5,602 nt of DNA, from the NCBI GenBank assembly GCA_029855985.1, contig JAGSHR010000287.1:1-5602 (forward strand). Direction: 5' to 3'. The notes beneath the pieces were generated by a model. That model was not told the origin of the DNA, searched no databases, and saw only the letters and a list, made by a program, of their open reading frames with translations. The stretch comes from Candidatus Njordarchaeota archaeon. Lineage in GTDB: Archaea > Thermoproteota > JANJXX01 > Panguiarchaeales > Panguiarchaeaceae. Positions 1 to 5,468 of the stretch are shown here, one piece after another. Both the position numbers and the translations under genes were made by a program. Positions within the stretch are counted from its first letter, which is position 1; each line of letters starts with the position of its first letter.

Positions 1-40
1 CTCCTTGAGAATTGGAAATTAACTCTACAAATTAGAGGAT

Positions 41-940
41 CTAAGTTTTAATTAAGCTGTTTATAATTCTTATTAATTCTTCTATAGATTTTTGTATGTC
101 ACTTGTTTTTTCTTCTTCGAATGATATGGGGAACATTGTCATGTCTAAATCTTGAAGATTTCCTATTAGATTGTAGTAGTTTTTATCAAATATGATTATG
201 TCAACTAGACCTTCTAGCGTCTCTATTAATCCGTTAATTTTATCATTCTTGAAGAATTTCTCTAAGATTTTTCTATCTGGAAGTGAAAGTTCGTGTGGGA
301 GAATATATATTATGTGTCCCTTGTGGGACTCGGTGATGGCTTTAAGTGCGTCGATAAATCCAAGGAAATACATTGATAGGGGTGAAAGTTGAAACAGTAT
401 TAACAAGTCACTGTTTTGTATTATGTTTTTTGTTTCGTTTTCGAGCTCAAACTTTTCTTTATTATTAAACACAATTTCTTTTATCTCTCCAATTCTCTTT
501 AGCTGTAAGAATTCCATTGTATTAAGGTCGCCTTCGACTTCAGAGACTCTAATTATTGTGTTCGGGATATCTTTTATTAATGGTACGAGGGGCTTCTTTA
601 ACTTAAGTTTCTCGGTGAGACTTGAATAGAAGTCCCAAAGAGACCTTTGTTGGTAAATCCATAAAGTTTCAGCAATCCAGAGGGATAAGTCAAAATCAGG
701 GATATCCTCTTTGATTAGATCTAGTCCTTTTAGATATTTTGAAAAAACAGCGTCGTTCCTTATTGGTCTATTTGTCAGCTTTCTAACTAGATTGGGCAAT
801 CCAATTGAGCATATTAAACCGTTTTCTTTGAAGTCTCCTGACTGTACGTGTACTACTGTAACCTCTGTATCTGATAGTTTGTTTATTAGTGATGTGAATA
901 TCCTAGAGATGTTTATCCCATCATGCATTACTGTTATCAT
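41..940 (-). CDS. Divergent CofD-like (2-phospho-L-lactate transferase fold) protein, probably non-catalytic
   Basis: The 299-residue protein follows the whole length of CofD, the enzyme that joins the phospholactyl (or phosphoenolpyruvyl) group to FO in coenzyme F420 synthesis. The match is in pattern and order. The N-terminal MITV strand is followed by HDGIN (6-10) where CofD has its GGTGTPKL loop. QSGDF (33-37) then NGLICS stands where CofD has NTGDD and GLHIS. DFDLSLWIAE (82-91) corresponds to GDRDLA, and KDIPNT (123-128) then EGDL (136-139) to SDDPVRT and DEGEL. SDLLILFQLSPLSM (177-190) replaces the IIGPSNPVTSI strand. Most glycine and acidic active-site residues are changed, so a regulatory or altered function is inferred. 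No membrane segment is obvious. I chose ATG 940 because it matches CofD's usual start and has GAGGT (953-949) eight bases upstream; an in-frame TTG at 955 would add five residues. Family assignment is from memory of CofD motifs and fairly confident; activity is unknown. Confidence 0.68.
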   Translation of the reverse strand: MITVMHDGINISRIFTSLINKLSDTEVTVVHVQSGDFKENGLICSIGLPNLVRKLTNRPIRNDAVFSKYLKGLDLIKEDIPDFDLSLWIAETLWIYQQRSLWDFYSSLTEKLKLKKPLVPLIKDIPNTIIRVSEVEGDLNTMEFLQLKRIGEIKEIVFNNKEKFELENETKNIIQNSDLLILFQLSPLSMYFLGFIDALKAITESHKGHIIYILPHELSLPDRKILEKFFKNDKINGLIETLEGLVDIIIFDKNYYNLIGNLQDLDMTMFPISFEEEKTSDIQKSIEELIRIINSLIKT

Positions 941-948
941 ATTGTAAA

Positions 949-988
949 ACCTCAAGTTTTAACTGTAAGGCGTTTCACAATATCTAAA
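949..988 (-). promoter_or_regulatory. Likely promoter and ribosome binding site of the CofD-like gene
   Basis: Read on the minus strand, TTTAGATA (988-981) is a fair archaeal TATA box. It predicts a transcript start near 959, just ahead of the GAGGT Shine-Dalgarno site (953-949). This gives the short leader also inferred for the M16 and membrane-protein genes. A stronger but symmetrical TTTATAAA lies further out at 1013-1020 and would give a leader of about 50 bases; it could also act in the other direction. The sequence alone does not decide between them. Confidence 0.4.
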
Positions 989-1195
989 GACAAAAAATTT
1001 ACAACTAGTTCTTTTATAAAGATATCCGGTAATTTGTTCTTTTAATTCACAATACTTAAACATCAAATATAAAACATTAACTTTTTGGAAAATGTTCAAA
1101 AGTTTTTTGTAACGGAAACTTGATTCAAGCAAAGTTAGAGTGGGAAATACAGATTTGTATATATCATCATATTTAAATAGGGAATATAAGGAGAA
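956..1195. other. Intergenic region between the HAD and CofD-like genes
   Basis: This AT-rich 240-bp stretch holds no credible open frame; the few ATGs run into stops within about a dozen codons. It contains the CofD-like gene's promoter at its low-coordinate end and one imperfect inverted repeat (1079-1104). No oligo-T terminator is obvious after the HAD stop codon, so some read-through from the HAD gene into the CofD-like gene is possible. No tRNA or C/D-box RNA is recognisable. Confidence 0.6.
1079..1108 (+). repeat. Inverted repeat followed by a T run
   Basis: AACTTTT (1079-1085) pairs with AAAAGTT (1098-1104). The inner bases GGA and TTC extend the stem after one unpaired T. A run of six T follows on the plus strand (1103-1108). 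The shape is that of a terminator for plus-strand transcription, but no plus-strand gene lies upstream. It may be chance in AT-rich DNA, or a processing or stop site for antisense transcripts. Confidence 0.25.
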
Positions 1196-1906
1196 TTAGT
1201 TCTTCCTTAAGTAATCAATAATATCCATTAAGTCCCCGATCCTCAATTCACCGCCCATAATGTCATCTGGTTCAAATGAGATATACAATGCTTTCCCACC
1301 TAGCTTTAACATGGGTCTAATGTCGAACTCATATGTGTTACCAACCATCAAAGTCTTTTCTGGAGTTGAATTACATTTGCTAATAGTCTCCTCGTAATAT
1401 TCTAGATGAGGCTTTACGTAATGAGAGTTTTGAGCCGCGGTCACGACACAGTAATCAATATCATCTATGTTAACCCAATTAAGTCTTTGTTTTACACCTT
1501 CCATGAAAACGATTGGATCCGTCGCTATACCAACCTTTAGACCCATTTTCCTCAATTCCAACAACGTTTTTCTTGCATTTGGAGCGGGTTCATAGTAGTC
1601 TCTATATCTTGGAAAATATTCTGCGTAGAAATCCTCAGTTACACTATACAGATCCTTAGGATCGAAATCAATTTTCGACGCTATTCTCTCTAAGAACACC
1701 CAATCAATCGTTTTATTTCCGGGAACACCAACACGTAACTCCTTTAAACTCCTTATGACAGCCCTTTCTACAATGTTCTTGTCTTTACCTGTTCTCTCTG
1801 AGACGTACTCCGCGTAACCCTCGACAACCAACGATAAAATCCTAGTTCCTATTGTAGGGACCGCCAATGTTCCATCCAAATCGAATAACACAAGGTCAAT
1901 GTCCAT
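1196..1906 (-). CDS. HAD-superfamily hydrolase (phosphatase-like)
   Basis: The protein (236 residues from the chosen start) carries the four HAD motifs in order. Motif I is DLDGT with nucleophile D9 and acid/base D11. Motif II is the T129 of GIATD. Motif III is K165 in YVKPHLEYY. Motif IV is VGNTYEFD (188-195), where the first acid is Asn (N190) and D195 remains. Residues about 16-105 form an alpha-helical cap of C1 type between motifs I and II, so a small phosphorylated metabolite is the likely substrate. The protein looks cytosolic; the precise substrate cannot be read from sequence. Length is typical for phosphoglycolate-phosphatase-like HADs. I chose ATG 1906 because GGTG (1917-1914) sits seven bases upstream and motif I then begins near residue 5, as usual. 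An in-frame ATG at 1939 would add 11 residues with no family support. It is divergent from the M16 peptidase gene and transcribed towards the CofD-like gene. Confidence 0.9.
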   Translation of the reverse strand: MDIDLVLFDLDGTLAVPTIGTRILSLVVEGYAEYVSERTGKDKNIVERAVIRSLKELRVGVPGNKTIDWVFLERIASKIDFDPKDLYSVTEDFYAEYFPRYRDYYEPAPNARKTLLELRKMGLKVGIATDPIVFMEGVKQRLNWVNIDDIDYCVVTAAQNSHYVKPHLEYYEETISKCNSTPEKTLMVGNTYEFDIRPMLKLGGKALYISFEPDDIMGGELRIGDLMDIIDYLRKN

Positions 1907-2063
1907 GATTTGACACCGTGAAATTAGGTTAAGAAACATAAAATTAATAACAATAAAAATCCAAAACAGTTTTTAACGATACTTTCACGCAAAGAAAAGT
2001 AGAAAAGCGCTTCATGCATCAAATTTATTGTTCAAAAAATCGAAACGATCCTTGGTGCCATAA
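1907..2063. promoter_or_regulatory. Divergent promoter region of the HAD and M16 genes
   Basis: The two genes start 157 bp apart in opposite directions. On the plus side, AAATTTATTG (2021-2030) is a TATA-like box predicting a start near 2052. GGTG (2054-2057) follows, six bases before the M16 ATG. On the minus side GGTG (1917-1914) precedes the HAD ATG; possible TATA elements are TTATTAATTT (1950-1941) and the stronger GTTAAAAAC (1979-1971), neither decisive. No repeated operator motif shared by the two sides was seen. Confidence 0.45.
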
Positions 2064-3254
2064 ATGCTAAAAGAATTAACACTCAGTAATGGCGTAGAAG
2101 TATATTACAAGGAATGCCACGACACCAAAAACCTTGGGTTAGCAGTGCTCATAGGCTCTGGGTCAGCATACGAAGACAAGGAAAAAAGGGGTATCACTCA
2201 CATATTAGAACACATGCTGTTTAAATCAAACCAGAGGTATTCCTACCAAGAAATGAATAGAATAATTGAGTTTTCGGGTGGCGATTGGAACGGTTCCACC
2301 TACTGGGATTCCATGACCATATACCTTGAAGCCCTTTCAAGCAAGTTCAACAGAATCCTAGACGTAGTGGAGAGTATGATAACGAACAATAGTTTCAGAA
2401 GAGATGAGTTCACGAATGAAAAAAGCGTTGTTTTAACTGAAATCGAAAACAGTCTAAATGATCCAGCCTCCAGAATTTACCAACTAGGATTGAGGGCGTT
2501 ATTTGGGGAAAGCGATCTAGGCGAACCCATATCTGGATTTAAAGAAACAGTTTCCCGCTTAGAAATTGATGACCTTGTTGAATACAAAAGTGAAATATTC
2601 AAAAGCAGAAACATGAAAGTCGTCCTAATAGGAAACATCAAAAATGAACACTTAGAAAAAGTAAGAGAAGTTTTCGAGCTGATCCCCAGGGGAGATTACC
2701 CCAAGAAGAAGCCCTCCATAGGAAAGCCAGAGAATATCATTGAAAAAATGGAGACAGGGGAACAATGCTATATGGCTACTGCTTGGAGGGTTAAACCTAG
2801 CGAGTTACTAGAAGTGATTATGCTCGAGAACATTCTTGTCGCTGGCTCATACAACATATTATTCGAGGAACTTAGAGAGAAAAGAGGTATTGGCTACAGT
2901 TTTGGAATAGTCCATGACTTCATAATGGATACAGGGTACATGAATATGGTTATAGAGGGGTACGACTGCAAAAAAAGGGAATTAGCCAAACAAACTGTGC
3001 TAGAAATCCTGGATAATATAAGGGAAAACTCAATACCAGACGACCTTATACAAGGAAAAAAGAACTACCTAAGATTCATAAGAGAGAAATTCAAAAACTT
3101 CTACGCCGACAGATCAGAGGACACGGTGAGAAGAATCTATCAAGGATACATGATAGAATCAATGGATCTAACCAATAAACTTGTAGAGGAAGCTTGGAAA
3201 GGTTTCGAGAGAATAATCAGGGAACCCGTATTCGCAGAAATAACCCCAAAATAA
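2064..3254 (+). CDS. M16-family zinc metallopeptidase (insulinase/processing-peptidase type)
   Basis: This 396-residue protein has the inverted zinc motif HxxEH as HILEH (46-50), with H46 and H50 as ligands and E49 as the catalytic base. The third ligand is E126 in VVLTEIEN, the usual distance of about 76 residues away. The second half keeps the M16 C-domain hallmark LREKRGIGYS (270-279), with R274 and Y278 expected to contact substrate. Two homologous halves and this length fit the roughly 400-residue M16B type, which works as a dimer that encloses and cuts unfolded peptides. No signal peptide or membrane segment is visible, so it is probably cytosolic. No second M16 gene lies next to it, which suggests a homodimer, although a partner may be elsewhere. 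The start at ATG 2064 is supported by GGTG at 2054-2057. The gene is complete, and its stop lies 37 bp from the convergent membrane-protein gene. Confidence 0.95.
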   Translation: MLKELTLSNGVEVYYKECHDTKNLGLAVLIGSGSAYEDKEKRGITHILEHMLFKSNQRYSYQEMNRIIEFSGGDWNGSTYWDSMTIYLEALSSKFNRILDVVESMITNNSFRRDEFTNEKSVVLTEIENSLNDPASRIYQLGLRALFGESDLGEPISGFKETVSRLEIDDLVEYKSEIFKSRNMKVVLIGNIKNEHLEKVREVFELIPRGDYPKKKPSIGKPENIIEKMETGEQCYMATAWRVKPSELLEVIMLENILVAGSYNILFEELREKRGIGYSFGIVHDFIMDTGYMNMVIEGYDCKKRELAKQTVLEILDNIRENSIPDDLIQGKKNYLRFIREKFKNFYADRSEDTVRRIYQGYMIESMDLTNKLVEEAWKGFERIIREPVFAEITPK

Positions 3255-3286
3255 AAAAAGAAAAAATATTGAGAGAATGCACTCAA
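3253..3286 (-). terminator. Terminator of the membrane-protein gene
   Basis: On the minus strand a small hairpin, TTGAG (3286-3282) with CTCAA (3273-3269), is followed by TATTTTTTCTTTTTTT (3268-3253). Oligo-T tracts are the main archaeal intrinsic stop signal. The T tract overlaps the M16 stop codon on the opposite strand. No matching T tract follows the M16 gene on the plus strand, so its transcript may run into the antisense of its neighbour. Confidence 0.6.
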
Positions 3287-3291
3287 AGAAC

Positions 3292-4962
3292 CTATTCTTC
3301 ACCAGCACCATAAATATTTAGAGTCATCATGTAGGCAGCATACGCGAAGGCAATAGCAACAACAAGCAATAACACTGCAACGCCTATAACTATTAACCCG
3401 AATGCACCCGTTAGCTTTAATCCAGAAGTGATGATACCGTAAGCGCCTCCAATAACAGAGGCAATAAGTGATAATTTAACAAAAGTAGTCGCTCTAGGTA
3501 AAACACCAACTTTGATACCCCTTATGAAAAGGTAACCAGTGAGTAAACCGAAACCGCCGAAAGTAAACCCTATACCAGTAAGTAGAGTGGACAAGGCTAC
3601 CATTAACTCACTTAGGATACCCTGTTTGAGAAACATGAACACTCCTGTGATAGCGCCAGAAATAATCGCGAGATAAACCATAAATTTGATCAATGACGGC
3701 TTCTCGAATGTAACCTCCACCTCACCCTTCTTCTTTTTCCTTCTAAACAACTTGAGAGCATACTTACCCAGATTAGTTCCATACTTGCCATACCTACCGA
3801 ATAACCTGTTAGCATCAAAGGAACCAGTTGCAACACTCGCACTTACGGTTCCCCCCACGCTCGCTGTTGTAGCACCTGCAGCAGAACCTGCACCTGCCGT
3901 AGATACCCCTGCAGACCCTGCAGTAGTTGCCACCGTTCCCACTGTTGCTGTTACTACTACCGCAGATGCCGTGGATATTGCAACAGATGATGCTGTCACG
4001 GGCTCGGATACATCAGGTTGTTCAATGGGTATTAGTGCTTCTTTTGGAACAGTGGTGTATGTTAAAATGTATAGCTTGTTTACGTATTCCGATGATTCCC
4101 CTGATTCTAAGTAGACATATCGGAAAACCCCTGCTAATAGCTTCTCGTTGTTAGGAGATGAGTCTAAGAGAGATAAGTATACCTCATTGTATGTGGCATT
4201 GTACCCCTCTGGTACACGGTATTCGGGGATGTCACCTGCTTCCGTCATGTTTCTGAGAAGTGTCCCATCGATTGTGAATAGCCCTAAGTTGGAGGTTCCG
4301 AATACAAAGCCATCCTTAAGATAAACGAAAGAGCTTACGTATGATACGAAATCGTAAGTTTCACTACTTAATGTCTCGATTTCAGTTATGGTTTTTTCCT
4401 CGATGTCCAATTTGTATAAGTGTAGTATTGATTTTTCCGCTAGAGGTGCTAGCTTCACATTCGCTAAAGATGATGACAAATATTCTATACTTGCAATGTA
4501 GAGAGTTCCGTTAAATGACTCCATCCCTAGCAAATAGCCTGGTATGTTTGAGCTATTGAAATCCATTGTTTTCTCGAGTGTATTGTCATTAAGGTCGTAA
4601 ACGAATAAATTATACCAATCAGATGTATTCTCCAAAAGCAAATATATAACATTACCACTAGATTCGAGATAACTCCCATAAGTATAATAGTTGTTGCTTG
4701 ATAAATCCAAATCATATGTTTCAATCACGTTCCAATTTAAATTAAGTTTAACTATCACAAAACCCTCACTTGTAGCATTTAAGTAGTAGACATTTTCCCC
4801 ATCAAAAGTCCAACTAAAGAGTTCATGGAATCCCTCAAAGTCAACTTCGTGAACATCTTCTAACGCTAAATCACTTGATGCTAGTGAGTGCATTGGTGTT
4901 AATAGCAACATCACAGCAATAAATGTCCCCGCGAACAAAAGTGCATAGCTAATTTTCCTCAT
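3292..4962 (-). CDS. Exported beta-propeller-like ectodomain protein with C-terminal membrane helices
   Basis: I do not recognise a named family for this 556-residue protein. Residues 1-28 look like a signal peptide: basic start, hydrophobic core, small residues near LASS. Residues 30-305 are beta-rich with repeated blade-like units (for example FDGENVYYL, SGNVIYLLL, NGTLYIAS and KDGFVFGTS, each followed by a V/L-Y/F-x-L/I strand), suggesting a beta propeller. All six N-glycosylation sequons (N62, N112, N136, N151, N238, N255) lie here, consistent with an outside location. Residues 320-380 are almost only Ala, Thr, Val, Gly and Ser; part (about 324-346) could cross the membrane. A basic stretch (390-413, ending RRKKKK) should then be cytosolic. 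Four hydrophobic helices follow (about 424-446, 452-480, 493-513, 518-545). This looks like a surface sensor, adhesin or transport-associated protein; which one is unknown. ATG 4962 has GGTGG (4973-4969) upstream. Confidence 0.85.
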   Translation of the reverse strand: MRKISYALLFAGTFIAVMLLLTPMHSLASSDLALEDVHEVDFEGFHELFSWTFDGENVYYLNATSEGFVIVKLNLNWNVIETYDLDLSSNNYYTYGSYLESSGNVIYLLLENTSDWYNLFVYDLNDNTLEKTMDFNSSNIPGYLLGMESFNGTLYIASIEYLSSSLANVKLAPLAEKSILHLYKLDIEEKTITEIETLSSETYDFVSYVSSFVYLKDGFVFGTSNLGLFTIDGTLLRNMTEAGDIPEYRVPEGYNATYNEVYLSLLDSSPNNEKLLAGVFRYVYLESGESSEYVNKLYILTYTTVPKEALIPIEQPDVSEPVTASSVAISTASAVVVTATVGTVATTAGSAGVSTAGAGSAAGATTASVGGTVSASVATGSFDANRLFGRYGKYGTNLGKYALKLFRRKKKKGEVEVTFEKPSLIKFMVYLAIISGAITGVFMFLKQGILSELMVALSTLLTGIGFTFGGFGLLTGYLFIRGIKVGVLPRATTFVKLSLIASVIGGAYGIITSGLKLTGAFGLIVIGVAVLLLVVAIAFAYAAYMMTLNIYGAGEE

Positions 4963-4968
4963 AAACTT

Positions 4969-5002
4969 CCACCTTCAAGTTTTCCTTCACATTTTATTTA
5001 TA
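4969..5002 (-). promoter_or_regulatory. Promoter and ribosome binding site of the membrane-protein gene
   Basis: TATAAATA (5002-4995, minus strand) is a near-perfect archaeal TATA box and predicts a start near 4973-4976. The leader would be only 10-14 bases and contain AAGGTGG (4975-4969) seven bases before ATG. The right end of the omega-RNA-like element lies about 15 bp upstream of the TATA box and points in the same direction. Confidence 0.65.
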
Positions 5003-5016
5003 ATGTAAATCAAATT

Positions 5017-5221
5017 TGACCTACTCCCCATGCTTCAGCGTGGGGATTCTTTGGGCACCGATAAAAGGCGGTGCCACGGGGCGGCCAAACCCCGTTACCC
5101 CTATCCACCCCGCTCCATGCGGGCTGGACTCAGGGTTATGGATTCACCTCTTTTGACTGATGAGGCCTCCCTCATAGGCCAGCCCGCAAGACCTCTGAGA
5201 GACCTCCACAGCGGGCCAAAT
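5017..5221 (-). ncRNA. Orphan omega-RNA-like structured RNA from an IS200/IS605-type right end
   Basis: This GC-rich block (about 60% G+C) in AT-rich surroundings folds into a series of hairpins, given here as plus-strand positions. There is a 9-bp stem with a TTCA loop (5025-5033 with 5038-5046), a 7-bp stem (5054-5060 with 5069-5075) and a 6-bp stem (5076-5081 with 5090-5095). A 10-bp long-range stem (5118-5127 with 5179-5188) encloses a 6-bp hairpin (5160-5165 with 5170-5175). Read on the minus strand the end is AATCCCCACGCT, loop, AGCATGGGGAGTAGGTCA, the classic right-end hairpin and cleavage-site flank of IS200/IS605 elements. In such elements this region is the omega RNA that guides TnpB. 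No tnpB is present within the window, so the RNA is orphaned. A promoter of its own predicts a start at A5221. RNase P and SRP RNA were considered, but their conserved motifs were not found. Confidence 0.7.
5017..5221 (-). mobile_element. IS200/IS605-family remnant or non-autonomous derivative (right end)
   Basis: The terminal hairpin and the GGTCA end (5021-5017, minus strand) mark the likely right boundary. The transposase tnpA, nearly all of tnpB and a convincing left end are missing. A weak candidate for a left-end hairpin, ATATT AGCC AATAT, lies at 5291-5304. If real, it would make a small element of about 290 bp. Otherwise this is a decayed copy whose 5' part has been lost. Confidence 0.55.
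5101..5220 (-). pseudogene. C-terminal tail remnant of tnpB
   Basis: On the minus strand a frame reads GPLWRSLRGLAGWPMREASS, then VKRGESITLSPARMERGG and a TAG stop at 5103-5101. A basic, Gly/Pro-rich tail of this kind, placed just before the terminal hairpin, is where tnpB genes end and overlap their omega RNA. The frame closes with a TGA a few codons upstream of the GC-rich block, and no RuvC or zinc-finger part is present, so only about 38 codons survive. It is unlikely to be translated. The tail match is from general memory of archaeal TnpB ends, so confidence is moderate. Confidence 0.5.
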
Positions 5222-5242
5222 AAAATTATACACCTTCGTCAT

Positions 5243-5256
5243 TTTTTAAATTTCCC
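5243..5256 (-). promoter_or_regulatory. BRE/TATA promoter of the omega-RNA-like gene
   Basis: On the minus strand GGGAAA (5256-5251) directly precedes TTTAAAAA (5250-5243). A purine-rich BRE followed by a T/A-only TATA box is the arrangement of strong archaeal promoters, including those of stable RNAs. The usual spacing of about 26 bp predicts a start at A5221, exactly where the GC-rich structured block begins. This agreement is the main reason to treat the element as an independently transcribed RNA rather than only debris. Confidence 0.55.
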
Positions 5257-5393
5257 CCTCCTCTCACTCCCGCTCAACCACCCCTAAAACATATTAGCCA
5301 ATATATAAATATAGACCACTGTTAAACCTTGTTCATAAAAGACAAAATGGATAGATCTCATTTGCAATAATTAGCTCATATTTAATAATCCAA

Positions 5394-5415
5394 TTTCAGA
5401 TAATATAATCTGGAA
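5394..5415 (+). promoter_or_regulatory. Putative TATA box inside an inverted repeat (operator candidate)
   Basis: TTTCAGAT (5394-5401) and ATCTGGAA (5408-5415) are inverted halves matching at seven of eight positions, centred on AATATA. The central AATATAAT (5402-5409) is a plausible TATA box predicting a transcript start near 5430. A dimeric regulator bound here would block TBP access. The repeat is short, in AT-rich DNA, and could be chance. Confidence 0.4.
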
Positions 5416-5468
5416 AACCAAAGAGAAAAATGCCTAAGGAATCTCTTAAAAACTCGCGTGGTGAGGAC

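Larger units (their letters stand above)
5222..5429. other. Intergenic region between the RNA element and the flavin reductase gene
   Basis: No credible protein gene is seen in these 208 bp. The first part holds the RNA promoter and a C-rich tract (5251-5285) that has only one G on the plus strand, so the minus strand is a G-rich purine run. The rest is very AT-rich and contains the flavin reductase promoter and its inverted repeat. Confidence 0.6.

Noticed and set aside
1..40. Possible ribosome binding site (AAGGAG at the window edge, minus strand) and a 5-bp hairpin at 23-37
   Set aside because: The site would serve a gene outside the window that cannot be seen, and the hairpin lacks a T tract, so neither can be supported.
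192..947. Three short plus-strand frames opposite the CofD-like gene
   Set aside because: They are antisense shadows with no ribosome binding sites or recognisable domains, and the minus-strand frame matches a known fold across its full length.
1105..1170. C/D-box guide RNA on the minus strand (ATGATGA at 1170-1164)
   Set aside because: No D or D' box (CTGA) and no C' box at usual distances downstream.
3686..4154. Open frames on the plus strand opposite the membrane-protein gene (one of 142 codons)
   Set aside because: They mirror the Ala/Thr/Val/Gly-rich coding stretch, whose codon bias removes stops from the other strand. The products are low-complexity with no family pattern and no Shine-Dalgarno site.
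5156..5180. Hammerhead ribozyme core suggested by CTGATGA followed by a GGCC stem on the plus strand
   Set aside because: The required GAAA after stem II is missing, and the flanking stems I and III do not form.
5156..5238. Short minus-strand ORF starting ATG 5238 (27 codons) within the RNA element
   Set aside because: The GGAGG-like site is too far upstream, the ATG lies before the predicted transcript start at 5221, and no conserved feature is seen.
5030..5287. 85-codon plus-strand frame across the GC-rich RNA element
   Set aside because: High G+C lowers stop frequency. The frame runs through hairpins and the C-rich tract and shows no family resemblance, while the minus-strand RNA reading explains the block.
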